Positions 25,901 through 35,567 of a DNA stretch of 64,000 nucleotides are shown here, in pieces. Position 1 is the first letter of the stretch. Each line of letters begins with the position of its first letter. The notes beneath the pieces are model-generated. The model was not told the origin of the DNA, did no database searches, and saw only the letters and a program-made list of their open reading frames with translations. The DNA is from Hyphomonadaceae bacterium. GTDB lineage: Bacteria > Pseudomonadota > Alphaproteobacteria > Caulobacterales > Aquidulcibacteraceae. Both the position numbers and the translations under genes were made by a program. Location: contig JAEUMP010000016.1 in assembly GCA_016791445.1 (NCBI GenBank), positions 310,001 to 374,000 on the forward strand, read 5' to 3'.

Positions 25901-28732
25901 ATGCCACAGCGTCTGCCTCCCGCCCGCATCGAGGACGTCGTCGATGGCGCGAAGCTGCGCAGCCAGCTGACGGCCGCCGCACTGGACCACATCGGCCAGG
26001 AAAACGCCGCGCGCGCCCGCGCGCTCGACCTGCTGCACGGCGCCCTGTTCCGCGGCCGCATGATCGCCAAGGACCGCCTCGATGACGGCGCCGGAGGTCA
26101 CGAGACGGCGGCGCTCCTGTGCCAGGTGGCCGACGAGGTCATCACGGCGCTGTACGCCTACACGACCACGCACGTCTTCCGCTCCCGCAACCCCACGGAG
26201 GGCGAGCGTTTCGCCATCGTCGCGGTCGGCGGCTACGGGCGCGGGCAGATGGCGCCGTCGTCGGACATCGATCTTCTCTTCCTGCGCTCCTACAAGGAGA
26301 CGCCGTGGTCGGAGAGCGTGACGGAGTTCATGCTCTACATGCTGTGGGACATGAGCCTGAAGGTCGGCCACGCCTCGCGGACAGTGGAGGAGTGCCTTCG
26401 GCTCGCGAAGGAAGATCACACGGTCCAGACCGCGCTGCTCGAGGCGCGTTTTCTCGCCGGTGATCGTGAACTTTTCGAAGGCTTCAAGACGCGCTTCCGC
26501 AAGGAGGTCGTCGAGCCCGGTCATCGCGCTTTCGTTGCGGCCAAGCTGAAGGAGCGCGACGAGCGTCACACGCGCGCGGGCGCGTCGCGCTATCTGGTCG
26601 AGCCGAACATCAAGGAAGGGAAGGGCGGCCTGCGCGATCTGCACACGCTTTTCTGGATCCAGAAAAACCTCCACGGCTGGAACGATCCGTTCGACTATGC
26701 GCGCACCGGCATATTCACGCGCGACGAAATCGCGCTCGGCATGCGTGCGTCGGAGTTCTTCTGGCGCGTGCGCTGCCATCTGCATTTCCTCACCGGTCGT
26801 GCCGAAGAGCGCCTGACCTTCGACGTGCAGCCTGAACTGGCGCGGCGTCTCGGCTTCGGCGAGCGCGGCGGCACGCCGGCGGTGGAACGCTTCATGAAGC
26901 GCTATTTTCTGGCGGCGAAGGATGTCGGCATTCTTACGCGGGTCATGTCGGCGAAGCTCGAGGCCGACAACGCCAAGCGCCTTCCGACAGGGCTTTCGCG
27001 CTTCATGTCCGGCGGCAAACGCGTGAAGGTGGATGCGGAAGGGTTCAAGGCTGAAGGCGGGCGCCTGATGGCCGAAAGTCCGGCGGTGTTCGACGAGGAC
27101 CCGGTCAACCTGCTGCGCGTCTTCCGAGTCGCCGATGCCCGCGATCTCGACATCCACCCCGATGCGCTGGCGGATGTGACGCGACGCCTGAAGAAGATCA
27201 CGGCCGCCGTGCGGGCGAATCCCGATGCGCAGTCGGTGTTCCTGCAGATCGCGGCATCGCCGAACAATCCTGCGGCTGCATTGCGCTTGATGAACGAGAC
27301 CGGCGTGCTTGGGCGCTTCCTGCCGGAGTTCGGCCGCATCGTCGCGCAGATGCAGTTCAACATGTATCATCACTACACGGTCGACGAGCACACGCTGCGG
27401 GCGATCGAGGTGATCAGCGATATCGAGAAGGGCCGCCACGGCGACGAGCACCCGCTGGCCACGTCGATCTTCCCCAAGATCGTCAATCGGCGGGCGCTCT
27501 ATCTCGCGATGATGCTGCACGACACGGGCAAGGGCATCGGCGACCAGCAGGAGGAGGGGGAGAAGACCGCCATCTCCGCGTGCACGCGCCTCGGCCTGCC
27601 GCGCGAAGAGGTGGAGCTGGTAGGGTGGCTCGTGCGCCATCACCTCGACATGAGCGACACGGCGCAAAAGCGCGATATCGGCGACCCGCAGACGGTGGCG
27701 AAATTCGCCGAGACGGTGGGCACGCTGGAGCGCCTGCGTCTCCTGCTCGTGCTGACGGTCGCGGATATACGCGCGGTGGGGCCCGGCGTCTGGAACGGCT
27801 GGAAGGGGCAGTTGCTGCGCGATCTCTACCGCCTCACCGAAGCGGCGTTCCATGGCGGGCGCACGGATGAAGTCGGCGTGCGCGAGCGCCTCGCCGACCA
27901 GGCGGCGGAGATCAAGGCCGAACTGATTGCGCAGGCGAAGCCGGGTCCCGGTCTCGTGCAGTGGTTGGACACGCTCGACGACGCTTACTGGCTTTCCTTC
28001 GATCGCGAGGCGCTGCGCTGGCATGTGGAAGCGGCGTCGGCATTCCTTTCGGCGGGCGGGGACGCGAAAGGCGTGCATGTCGCCGCGCGCGCCATGCCGA
28101 AGAAAGGCGTGACGGAAATTCTCGTCCACGCGCAGGATCGTCCCGGTCTGTTCGCGTCGCTCGCGGCGTCGCTGGCGGCCGGGGGCGCTGACGTTTCCGA
28201 TGCACGCGTGCACACCACGCGCGACGGTCAGGCGTTCGACGTGTTTTCCATTCTCGATGTCGAGGGCAACGCGTTCGGCGCCGACGATGCGCGCGTGCTC
28301 GAGCGGCTCGTGGCGCGGGTCAAGGCGGCGGCGGAAGGGGAGGTGCACCCCACGCCGGGCAAGAAGGCCGTGCATCGCCGTGCGGCGGCGTTCGCGATCG
28401 AGCCCTGGGCCCGCATCGACAATGATCTCTCCCGCACGGCGACGGTGATCGAAGTCTCGGGCCGCGACCGGCCGGGACTTCTTGCGGCGCTCGCACAGGT
28501 GCTGGCGGATGCCGAAGCCTCGATCATCTCCGCCCATATCGACGCCTACGGCGAGCGCGTGGCGGACGTGTTCTACGTCACCGAGCCCTCCGGCGCGCAG
28601 ATCACCGATCCGGCCCGAATCGCGCTTTTGAAGCATCGCCTCACCGAAGCCCTGCGGGAGAGCGAACCGGATGCGCCGGTGGACCCTGCGCGGCAGCGTC
28701 TCGCTGTGGCGAAGGCGAGCACGGCACGCTGA
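25901..28732 (+). CDS. glnD: GlnD [protein-PII] uridylyltransferase/uridylyl-removing enzyme
   Basis: A 943-residue nitrogen sensor. The nucleotidyltransferase motif VGGYGRGQMAPSSDIDLLFL lies at about residues 109-128, the PII-UR region contains HHYTVDEHTLRAIE and MMLHDTGKGIGDQQE (HD domain), and two ACT domains end the protein (ILVHAQDRPGLFASLAASLA and IEVSGRDRPGLLAALAQVLA). GlnD uridylylates PII under nitrogen limitation and reverses it under sufficiency, with glutamine sensed by the ACT pair. Followed by murJ on the same strand; the glnD-murJ pairing is common in Alphaproteobacteria. Confidence 0.97.
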   Translation: MPQRLPPARIEDVVDGAKLRSQLTAAALDHIGQENAARARALDLLHGALFRGRMIAKDRLDDGAGGHETAALLCQVADEVITALYAYTTTHVFRSRNPTEGERFAIVAVGGYGRGQMAPSSDIDLLFLRSYKETPWSESVTEFMLYMLWDMSLKVGHASRTVEECLRLAKEDHTVQTALLEARFLAGDRELFEGFKTRFRKEVVEPGHRAFVAAKLKERDERHTRAGASRYLVEPNIKEGKGGLRDLHTLFWIQKNLHGWNDPFDYARTGIFTRDEIALGMRASEFFWRVRCHLHFLTGRAEERLTFDVQPELARRLGFGERGGTPAVERFMKRYFLAAKDVGILTRVMSAKLEADNAKRLPTGLSRFMSGGKRVKVDAEGFKAEGGRLMAESPAVFDEDPVNLLRVFRVADARDLDIHPDALADVTRRLKKITAAVRANPDAQSVFLQIAASPNNPAAALRLMNETGVLGRFLPEFGRIVAQMQFNMYHHYTVDEHTLRAIEVISDIEKGRHGDEHPLATSIFPKIVNRRALYLAMMLHDTGKGIGDQQEEGEKTAISACTRLGLPREEVELVGWLVRHHLDMSDTAQKRDIGDPQTVAKFAETVGTLERLRLLLVLTVADIRAVGPGVWNGWKGQLLRDLYRLTEAAFHGGRTDEVGVRERLADQAAEIKAELIAQAKPGPGLVQWLDTLDDAYWLSFDREALRWHVEAASAFLSAGGDAKGVHVAARAMPKKGVTEILVHAQDRPGLFASLAASLAAGGADVSDARVHTTRDGQAFDVFSILDVEGNAFGADDARVLERLVARVKAAAEGEVHPTPGKKAVHRRAAAFAIEPWARIDNDLSRTATVIEVSGRDRPGLLAALAQVLADAEASIISAHIDAYGERVADVFYVTEPSGAQITDPARIALLKHRLTEALRESEPDAPVDPARQRLAVAKASTAR

Positions 28733-28775
28733 ACGCCACTCCCGCTGACGCACAAACTCCTCTAACGCACCGCCC

Positions 28776-30377
28776 ATGAGTCTCGCGCGCAATACCTTCG
28801 TCCAGACGGGCATGACCCTTGGCAGCCGGCTGCTCGGGTTTGCGCGGGATCTCGTGCTGAACGCGCGGTTCGGGCAGGGCCCGATGATGGACATCTTCGC
28901 GACGGCGCTGATGTTCCCGAACCTGTTCCGCCGGCTCTTCGCGGAGGGCGCGTTCGCACAGGCTTTCGTGCCGTCCTACGGCAAGGTGCGCGCCGAGGAG
29001 GGGGAGGAGGCCGCCGCGAAGATCGCGTCACAAACGCTCTCCTTCCTGCTCGCGGTCGTCGTCGCCTTCTGCATCGTCGCGCAGCTGGCGATGGCGTGGA
29101 TCATGCCAGTGCTTTTGTCGGCCTACGCGGCGGACGCGGAGATGATGAAGCTCGCCACGCTCGTGACGCAGCTGACGATGCCGTACCTCGCGTGCATGAC
29201 GCTCGCGGCGCTGCTCTCGGGCGTTCTGAACACGGGCGGACGCTTCGCGTTGTCGGCGGGCGTGCCGATCCTGCTCAATGTCTGCACCATCGTTCCGGTG
29301 TTTTTCCTTCAGGACCAGAAGACGGCGCTCGTCGGCGCGGCGATCGCGGTGACGGTCGCGGGCGTATTGCAGGCGGGGCTGCTGTGGTGGGGCGTGCGGC
29401 GTCTCGGCGTGAAACTCTCGGTCGGGGTACCGGTGCTGACGGGGCCGGTGAAGAAGGTGCTGATGCTCGCGATCCCCGGCGCTCTTGCCGGCGGCGCGAT
29501 GCAGATCAGTTCGCTCGTGAGCCAGATCCTGACGGGCTCAGACGAGGGCGCGCGTTCCGTTCTCTACAATGCCGATCGTCTCTACCAGTTGCCGCTTGGC
29601 CTCGTCGGCGTGGCGGTGGGGCTTGCGCTGGTGCCGCGACTGACGAAGGCGTTCGTCGCCGGCGATGCGCGGGGCGCGCAGACGACGCTCGACGACGGCA
29701 TCGGCCTCGCCATGGCGTTCACGATTCCGGCGGCGGCGGCGCTCATGGTCATGCCGTTCTTCATCATCGACGCGACGGTGACGCGCGGCGCCTTCACCAG
29801 CGACGATGCGCGTCGCACCGCCGAGGTGCTGCGCCATTTCGGATGGGGCGTGCCGGCCTTCGTGCTGACCAAGGTGCTTACGCCTCCCTTCTTCGCGCGA
29901 CAGGATACGCAGCGGCCGATGCGCTATGCGTTCGCGTCGGTGGGCGTGACGGTGGTGCTGGGCGCCGCGCTCTTCTTCGGGTTCGGACGCATGGGCCTCG
30001 ACGGCGTCATCGGCCTTGCGATCGCCACGAGCCTCGGCGCGTGGGTGAACGTGGCGCTGCTTGCCGGCACGCTGGCGCGGGAAGGGACGTGGAAGATCGG
30101 CCCGGCGCTCGGCGATCGTCTTGTGAGGCTCTCCATCGCCACAGGCGTGATGGCGGGCGCGCTTGGCGTGGTCGCGTATTTCTATCCGACGCTCGCTGAA
30201 CTGTTCTGGCGCAAGGAAGTGGCGATCGTGCTCGCGTGCCTGTTCGGTGCGGCGCTCTACGGCGTGGCTGTGCTGGCGACGCGCGCGGTCACCATCGCTG
30301 AGATGCGCGCGGCGCTGCGGCGCGAGCCGGGCGCACTCGGCGGGGGAGGCGGCTTGCCGGGCGGTCTGGACGGCTGA
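28776..30377 (+). CDS. murJ: MurJ lipid II flippase
   Basis: A 533-residue inner-membrane MOP-family protein with about 14 hydrophobic helices. Opens with NTFVQTGMTLGSRLLGFARDLVLNARFG and FPNLFRRLFAEGAFAQAFVPSYGK, the hallmarks of MurJ/MviN; YNADRLYQLPLGLVGVAVG sits in the central region. MurJ translocates lipid II for peptidoglycan synthesis. The 43-base gap after glnD suggests co-transcription. Confidence 0.96.
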   Translation: MSLARNTFVQTGMTLGSRLLGFARDLVLNARFGQGPMMDIFATALMFPNLFRRLFAEGAFAQAFVPSYGKVRAEEGEEAAAKIASQTLSFLLAVVVAFCIVAQLAMAWIMPVLLSAYAADAEMMKLATLVTQLTMPYLACMTLAALLSGVLNTGGRFALSAGVPILLNVCTIVPVFFLQDQKTALVGAAIAVTVAGVLQAGLLWWGVRRLGVKLSVGVPVLTGPVKKVLMLAIPGALAGGAMQISSLVSQILTGSDEGARSVLYNADRLYQLPLGLVGVAVGLALVPRLTKAFVAGDARGAQTTLDDGIGLAMAFTIPAAAALMVMPFFIIDATVTRGAFTSDDARRTAEVLRHFGWGVPAFVLTKVLTPPFFARQDTQRPMRYAFASVGVTVVLGAALFFGFGRMGLDGVIGLAIATSLGAWVNVALLAGTLAREGTWKIGPALGDRLVRLSIATGVMAGALGVVAYFYPTLAELFWRKEVAIVLACLFGAALYGVAVLATRAVTIAEMRAALRREPGALGGGGGLPGGLDG

Positions 30378-30519
30378 TAGAAGCCCCGCCCGGAGACGAA
30401 ACGATGCACGCGCAACGCAACGGACGATGGCGGGCCTGACCGCGACGACCTGATCCCCCGCCCGCCCTTTGGGGCTTTCCGGGCGATTTCTCTGCGCACG
30501 TTTCCCTCAGGAGCACCCC

Positions 30520-31560
30520 ATGTCCGCCGCCCCCACGCCCGCCTATGCGGGGCCTTCGCGCGTATTCTCCGGCATGCAGCCCACCGGCGGCCTGCACCTC
30601 GGCAACTATCTCGGCGCGCTGGTGAAGTTCGTTCGTCTGCAGGATCAGCACGAATGCATCTATTGCGTCGTCGATCTGCACGCGATCACGATCGAGCACG
30701 ATCCGAAACTCCTGCAACAGCAGTGTCGCGAAGTGGCTGCGGCCTATATCGCGGCGGGTGTCGATCCGAAGAAGGCCATTGTGTTCGTGCAGTCCGCCGT
30801 CCCGGCGCATGCGGAACTGGCGTGGATTTTCAACTGCGTCGCACGCATGGGCTGGCTCGAGCGCATGACGCAATTCAAGGACAAGGCCGGAAAGAACGCC
30901 GAGCGCATGTCCGTCGGCCTGTTCGATTATCCGGTGCTGCAGGCGGCGGACATTCTGGCCTACCGCGCGACGCATGTGCCCGTCGGCGAGGATCAGAAAC
31001 AACACCTTGAATTGTCACGCGATATCGCGGCTCGCTTCAACAACGACTACAACGCGCCGAACTTCTTCCCATTGCCGGAGCCGCTGATCCAGGGGCCGGG
31101 CGCACGCATCATGTCGCTGCGCGATGGAACAAAGAAGATGTCGAAGTCCGATCCCTCCGACATGAGCCGCATCAACCTCACCGACGATGCGCAGACGATC
31201 GCCAACAAACTGAAAAAGGCGACGACTGATTCGCTGCCCTTGCCGGCGCCGGATGACCCAAAACGGTTCGAAAACAGACCGGAAGTGGAGAACCTCGTGG
31301 GCATTTTTGCCGCTCTGGCTGCGAAAAGCAGCGATGAGATTTTGCAGGAGTGGCAGGGCAAGGGCTTCGGCGCCTTCAAGCCTGCCCTCGCCGAGATTGC
31401 GTCGCAAAAGCTCTCGCCCATCGCTGATGAGATGAGCAGATTGTTGAGCGATGCCAATGCGTTGGACGCAATCCTCGCCGACGGCGCCGCGCGCGCGCAC
31501 GCGATTTCCGAGCCGGTGATGAAGGATGTGCGGCGCATTGTCGGGCTGTGGCCGCGCTGA
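30520..31560 (+). CDS. trpS: Tryptophanyl-tRNA synthetase
   Basis: A 346-residue class I synthetase charging tRNA-Trp. [22 protein letters not shown] carries the HIGH-like HLGN motif, [10 protein letters not shown] and [20 protein letters not shown] line the tryptophan pocket, and [16 protein letters not shown] has the KMSKS loop. ATG at 30520 chosen because CAGGAG is seven bases upstream. Follows murJ. Confidence 0.97.
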   Translation: MSAAPTPAYAGPSRVFSGMQPTGGLHLGNYLGALVKFVRLQDQHECIYCVVDLHAITIEHDPKLLQQQCREVAAAYIAAGVDPKKAIVFVQSAVPAHAELAWIFNCVARMGWLERMTQFKDKAGKNAERMSVGLFDYPVLQAADILAYRATHVPVGEDQKQHLELSRDIAARFNNDYNAPNFFPLPEPLIQGPGARIMSLRDGTKKMSKSDPSDMSRINLTDDAQTIANKLKKATTDSLPLPAPDDPKRFENRPEVENLVGIFAALAAKSSDEILQEWQGKGFGAFKPALAEIASQKLSPIADEMSRLLSDANALDAILADGAARAHAISEPVMKDVRRIVGLWPR

Positions 31561-31666
31561 AAAACGCCCTTGAAATAAGCTCAACGACCTAGTGCGTTGT
31601 ACAGGCGGGCTTACAAAGCGCCGTGTTCCGATTTACTATCACAAGATCGGCATCGGGGCTGACGGC

Positions 31667-32410
31667 ATGCAATCCGAATCCATCGCGACGCGCCTGTTCG
31701 AGTTCCTCGACGAAGCGCGCGCGGCCACGTCGATGGCGTCGCTGGACGCCAGTTTTTCCAACCTGATCGACGATTGGGGTTTCGATCGCTGGACGGCGAC
31801 GCCTATCGCGTCCGCCGCGCGCGGCAGCATCCGACCGTTCGAGATCGTGTTCGGCAAGCCGAGCCGCGTCTGGAGCAAGCACTACCGCGAGCAGGGCTAT
31901 TTCCGGTTCGACGCGGTGCTCAGCCACCTCGTAAGGGCGCAGGACGCGGTGTGGTGGACGCAGTTCTCCAAGGAGGCGCGCCTTTCCCACGAAGAGCGCA
32001 TGCTTTTCGACGAGTCCCGCGAATTCGGCATTGCAGAGGGGCTTTCAGCGCCGATCCGCCTGCCGGACGGTTCGGTATGGGTGTGTGCGCTCACTGGCGA
32101 GCACCCGAATCAACGCCGCGACATCGCCGACGCCGCACGCTTCGCGGCGGAGCGTTACATCATGCAGGCGCTGGAGCTGCGCCGTCCCGTCGTGGCGGAG
32201 ATGCGCAACCTGCAGGTCACGGCGGGCCAGGCGCAGATCATCGAATTGCTTTCCCGGGGCCATACGTTGCGCCAGGCTGCCGAGGCGCTCGGGATCCGCC
32301 CTTCGACCGCCTACAACCAGATTGCGGACGCCAAGCGCCGGCTGGCGGTGAAGACCACCGCGGAACTCGTGCACAAGACCAGCGGTCGCGACATTGCCGG
32401 TCGAAGCTGA
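31667..32410 (+). CDS. LuxR-family regulator with autoinducer-binding domain (LuxR solo)
   Basis: A 247-residue LuxR-type protein. The N-terminal domain shows the AHL-pocket pattern: VWSKHYREQGYFRFDAV (Trp, Tyr and Asp of the W-Y-D-P set; the Pro is Ala here), VWWTQF and GIAEGLSAPIRLPDG (pocket Trp and Gly). The C-terminal HTH (TAGQAQIIELLSRGHTLRQAAEALGIRPSTAYNQIADAKRRL) is recognisably GerE-like but degenerate. No luxI-type synthase is nearby, so this is an orphan receptor. ATG at 31667 preferred; a GTG at 31592 would add 25 residues. Confidence 0.85.
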   Translation: MQSESIATRLFEFLDEARAATSMASLDASFSNLIDDWGFDRWTATPIASAARGSIRPFEIVFGKPSRVWSKHYREQGYFRFDAVLSHLVRAQDAVWWTQFSKEARLSHEERMLFDESREFGIAEGLSAPIRLPDGSVWVCALTGEHPNQRRDIADAARFAAERYIMQALELRRPVVAEMRNLQVTAGQAQIIELLSRGHTLRQAAEALGIRPSTAYNQIADAKRRLAVKTTAELVHKTSGRDIAGRS

Positions 32411-32482
32411 CGGCCGAGGCCATCGGCAGCACGGCATAGGCAAACTTTACTAGAGACAGTGCTTTTCCCGCCGATATGGCTA

Positions 32483-32501
32483 ATGTCCAGTCACTGGACA
32501 T
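32483..32501. promoter_or_regulatory. Lux/tra-box-like palindrome
   Basis: ATGTCCAGTCACTGGACAT: perfect eight-base arms around a three-base centre. It resembles the Agrobacterium tra box ATGTGCAGATCTGCACAT in length and half-site (ATGT-NCAG). It lies 73 bases after the luxR-type gene and 27 bases before a terminator. Binding by the neighbouring LuxR protein is inference. Confidence 0.55.
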
Positions 32502-32527
32502 GCAGGCCGGGTGGGGCGTGCACGCAA

Positions 32528-32559
32528 GACGGGTCGGCCCTGGGTCGGCCCGTCTTTTT
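32528..32559 (+). terminator. Rho-independent terminator
   Basis: GACGGGTCGGCCC pairs with GGGTCGGCCCGTC (two G-U wobbles) to give a long GC stem with a short loop, followed by TTTTT at 32555-32559. Plus-strand orientation. It could end the luxR transcript (118 bases after its stop) or a short transcript starting near the palindrome. Confidence 0.8.
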
Positions 32560-32741
32560 GTTTGTGAGCCCAAGGCCGCCAAGGGCTCCCCGGGTCAGCG
32601 CCCGCAGGTCCGCGACACTTGTCGTGCCGATGGCAGTCCGGGGTTTGACCCCCCGCCGTGTCAGGATATGCGACTCCGGGTGACTTACACGCCTATCCTT
32701 GCGGCGCGCCCGACGCGTCCGCCCCCTCGCTAGGGGCGGCC

Positions 32742-33740
32742 ATGCAGATCGACCAGTTCCTGCGTCGCGCGGTTTGGCGGCTGCGCCGCCGGGTCCAGCC
32801 GGGCGCCGACAATGAGCCTTTGGTCTCCGTCGAACCCCAGCGACCGCCGCCTTCAAATCCACCGAAGTCCCCGAAGCCGCCGCTTCGCCGTCGCGATCGC
32901 TGGGTCCGCACGGCGGTCGCCTTCATCACCACTTTCGCGCTCTTGGCGGCGGGTTACGCGGTTCTCGTGGCCGCGAACAGCCGCGTGCCGCTGGACGCCG
33001 GATTCATCGCGCCGCTGGATCCCGGCGGCGATCGCGCGACCTCCGCCGCGACCGCGCTTCTCGCGCTCGATAGCGGCGATGCGCTCGCGGGGGCCGACGA
33101 TCTGCTGGTCATACCCAATGGCCGACGCCTCCGCGCCGAACGCATCAAGGCTGGCGCGGCGTCTGTCGTGGCGGCCTATGTGGACCTGCTGGCGGCCGCG
33201 CAGACGCCGCTCGATCCCGCTCTGGCGGATGCGCTCGAAGCCGTCCGCGCCGATGATCCAGCCGCAACGCGCGATGCGCTGATGCGATTCAACAACCGGA
33301 TCGCACGCGGCCGCGCGACGTCGGGGGCGGGGCCTGCGCGCGTCGCGGACATTGCTGCAGCGGCGGCGGCCGCCTGTGAACGCGAGAGCGCAGTGCTCAA
33401 TGAGATCGCCGAGCGCGAGCAGGGATGGATGGCCTCGCCGATGGCGCAAGCGCAGGCGTCGCACGCGCGCGGCGTGGCGTTCGGCTGGCTTCTGCTGCTG
33501 CGCGGGGCGCTGGCGGATGCGCCGGATGTGGCCTCAGCCACGGTCATCGAAGCGTCCGCGCCGCTCGACGCGCTGGCGGCGGCGGCCGAGACCCAGCCGC
33601 TCTTTCTGTTCAATGGCGGCCCGCAAACGCCCTGGTCCCCGCCGCATATACGCCGGCAGGCGGGGCACTTCGCCCGCGCCGCCGTCGGCGCGCAGGCGCT
33701 GGCCTCCGCCGCGCTGCGGACGTCGCCGTCTGCCCCCTGA
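32742..33740 (+). CDS. Hypothetical membrane-anchored protein (DUF2333-like?)
   Basis: A 332-residue protein with a basic, Pro-rich cytosolic N-terminus (PPSNPPKSPKPPLRRRDR), one membrane segment at about residues 59-81 (AFITTFALLAAGYAVLVAAN) and a large Ala-rich periplasmic helical domain. Size and layout are reminiscent of DUF2333 proteins, but I cannot confirm membership. ATG 32742 was preferred over a start 28 codons upstream because the extra segment is not conserved-looking. Function unknown. Confidence 0.65.
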   Translation: MQIDQFLRRAVWRLRRRVQPGADNEPLVSVEPQRPPPSNPPKSPKPPLRRRDRWVRTAVAFITTFALLAAGYAVLVAANSRVPLDAGFIAPLDPGGDRATSAATALLALDSGDALAGADDLLVIPNGRRLRAERIKAGAASVVAAYVDLLAAAQTPLDPALADALEAVRADDPAATRDALMRFNNRIARGRATSGAGPARVADIAAAAAAACERESAVLNEIAEREQGWMASPMAQAQASHARGVAFGWLLLLRGALADAPDVASATVIEASAPLDALAAAAETQPLFLFNGGPQTPWSPPHIRRQAGHFARAAVGAQALASAALRTSPSAP

Positions 33741-33786
33741 CCCAGCCGGCTTGTGGGAATCGACGTTTCGCGAGACGTTGGCGGCC

Positions 33787-34287
33787 ATGACCGCGCGCGG
33801 ATTCAAGTTTCTGGTGATCGCGGACGACAGCGCCGAGTTCGCAGCCGCACTCGCGTACGCCGCGCATCGCGTGACCCACACGGGCGCCGCGCTCCTGATC
33901 CTGCGCGTGGTCGACACCGTCACCGATCACGCCCACTGGGTGAGCGTCGGAGAGGAAATGCGGGCCGAGGCGCTGGAGGCCGCCGAAGCGCAGGCCGAGC
34001 GGCTCGCCGCAGAGACCTGGGCCGAAACAGGCGTGCAGCCCGAAATCGTCATCCGGGAAGGGGAGCTCCGCGCCGAACTCCGGCGGCTTCTCGATGAGGA
34101 TATGGATATCCGCATCATCGTGCTGGGCGCGGGCGTCGGGCGCGACGGGCCGGGGCCGCTGGTGTCGTCGCTGGCCAAGCAGGGCATCGGCGGAAGGCCT
34201 GTGCCGGTGCTGGTGGTGCCGGGATCGCTTTCCCGCGAAGAGGCGCGCGCGCTGGCGCTGCCGGCGCAGACGACGCCGGACGTCTAG
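33787..34287 (+). CDS. UspA-family universal stress protein
   Basis: A 166-residue Usp-like protein: FLVIADDSAEFAAALAYAAHRVTHTGAALLILRVVD opens with an alpha/beta Rossmann-like fold, and DIRIIVLGAGVGRDGPGPLVSSLAKQG with PVPVLVVPGSL ends it. The nucleotide-binding GxxGxxxS pattern is only partly present (GAGVGRDGPGPLVSS). Role in stress adaptation is by family. A TTG upstream in frame is an alternative start. Confidence 0.78.
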   Translation: MTARGFKFLVIADDSAEFAAALAYAAHRVTHTGAALLILRVVDTVTDHAHWVSVGEEMRAEALEAAEAQAERLAAETWAETGVQPEIVIREGELRAELRRLLDEDMDIRIIVLGAGVGRDGPGPLVSSLAKQGIGGRPVPVLVVPGSLSREEARALALPAQTTPDV

Positions 34288-34351
34288 GTGCGCTTGACCC
34301 CCGCACGCAGAAATCCCAAGTAATGCGCTCAGGTATTGCCGGAGCCCGTGC

Positions 34352-34933
34352 GTGTTCATCCAGACTGAATCCACCCCCAATCCGAACACGCTGAAGTTCC
34401 TTCCGGGCCGCGACGTGCTGGGCAAGGGTGCGCGTGACTTCGCGGATCGCGACGCCGCCGAAGCGGGCTCGCCGCTCGCCGCCGCGATCTTCGAGACGGA
34501 TGGCGTGACGCGCGTGTTTCTGGGCGACGAATTCGTTTCCGTCACCAAGACCGACGATGCCGACTGGGCGCACCTGAAGCCCTTCGTGCTCGGCGCGATC
34601 ATGGAGCATTTCGTCGCCAACCGGCCGGTGCTGTTCGACGCGGATGCTGCGGTTGAGGCTGCCGCGCACGATGACCGCGTCTATGAAGGCGACGCAGCCG
34701 AAATCGTCGAACAGATCAAGGAATTGATCGATACGCGCGTGCGCCCTGCGGTGGCGCAGGACGGCGGCGACATCACGTTTCACTCTTGGGATCACGATGC
34801 GGGCGTGGTGAAGCTGCACATGCGCGGCGCATGCGCGGGCTGCCCCAGTTCGACGATGACGCTGAAGCAGGGCATCCAGAACATGCTGCGCCACTACGTA
34901 CCGGAAGTGCGCGCGGTTGAGCAGGTGATCTGA
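34352..34933 (+). CDS. NifU/NfuA-like Fe-S cluster carrier
   Basis: A 193-residue Nfu protein. N-terminal Nfu_N domain begins MFIQTESTPNPNTLKFLPG; the C-terminal NifU domain carries GACAGCPSSTMTLKQGI with the CxxC that holds a bridging 4Fe-4S cluster. GTG start with GGAG eight bases upstream. It delivers clusters to apo-proteins such as MiaB, whose gene is 2 kb downstream. Confidence 0.93.
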   Translation: MFIQTESTPNPNTLKFLPGRDVLGKGARDFADRDAAEAGSPLAAAIFETDGVTRVFLGDEFVSVTKTDDADWAHLKPFVLGAIMEHFVANRPVLFDADAAVEAAAHDDRVYEGDAAEIVEQIKELIDTRVRPAVAQDGGDITFHSWDHDAGVVKLHMRGACAGCPSSTMTLKQGIQNMLRHYVPEVRAVEQVI

Positions 34934-34940
34934 GCGTGCG

Positions 34941-35567
34941 ATGATCGTGCTCGCCATCGATACGTCGCTCTCTGCGTGTTCGGCGGCGCTGGTGCGTGAC
35001 GGCGACGCTGTCGCAGCAATTTCCGAAGCGATGGAACGCGGTCACGCAGAACGTCTCGCGCCGCTCGTCGATGAGTTGATTTGCGAGACCGGCGCTTCGT
35101 TTGCCGACATTGACCGCATCGTCGTCACGGCGGGTCCAGGCTCGTTCACCGGCGTGCGGGTGGGCTTGTCGTTCGCGCGCGGCCTCGCGTTGGCGCTGGG
35201 CAAGCCGTGCGTCGGCATTTCGACCCTGGAGGCGTTGGCGGGGCAGGGACCGGGTCCGCGCGCCGGCGCCATCGCCGGCGCAGGAGAGGTCTATTTCGCG
35301 GCCTATCGTGACGCTGAAACGCTTGTCGCGCCGGGACGATTCGCCATCGAGGCTGCGCGCGGTTTGGCGCCTGAGGGCGTGCGCGTCTGCGGTCCCGCCG
35401 CAACGCTGTTTGAGGGCGTCGCTTCGCGGATCGATGAGGCGCCGTCGCCCGATATCGTCGAGCTCGCCCGCCTCGGAGCCGCGCGCGATCCGACCGCATT
35501 CCCGCCCTCGCCGCAGTATCTGCGCGCGCCGGACGCCAAGCTGCCGGGCGGGAAGTCGCTCCCGTGA
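34941..35567 (+). CDS. tsaB: TsaB, tRNA t6A-modification factor
   Basis: A 208-residue TsaB of the ASKHA fold. VLAIDTSLSACSAALVRDG opens the phosphate-binding strand; VTAGPGSFTGVRVGLSFARGLALALGKPCVGISTLEALA is diagnostic. With TsaC, TsaD and TsaE it forms N6-threonylcarbamoyladenosine at tRNA position 37. Overlaps rimI by 4 bases (GTGA). Confidence 0.95.
   Translation: MIVLAIDTSLSACSAALVRDGDAVAAISEAMERGHAERLAPLVDELICETGASFADIDRIVVTAGPGSFTGVRVGLSFARGLALALGKPCVGISTLEALAGQGPGPRAGAIAGAGEVYFAAYRDAETLVAPGRFAIEAARGLAPEGVRVCGPAATLFEGVASRIDEAPSPDIVELARLGAARDPTAFPPSPQYLRAPDAKLPGGKSLP

Larger units (their letters stand above)
32411..32741. other. 331-base intergenic region with palindrome and terminator
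   Basis: No convincing gene. It holds the tra-box-like palindrome at 32483-32501 and a rho-independent terminator at 32528-32559 (both listed separately), then about 180 bases up to the next ATG in which I see no structure. A weak -35/-10 pair (GAGACA at 32453, TATGGC at 32475) would place a start near the palindrome, so a short transcript of about 70 bases ending at the terminator is possible. Confidence 0.5.

Noticed and set aside
25871..28894. Very long minus-strand open frame opposite glnD
   Set aside because: GlnD domains are complete on the plus strand; the opposite frame has no recognisable domain.
31561..32741. LuxI-type synthase near the LuxR regulator
   Set aside because: Neighbouring frames were read on both strands and no acyl-homoserine lactone synthase motif was seen.
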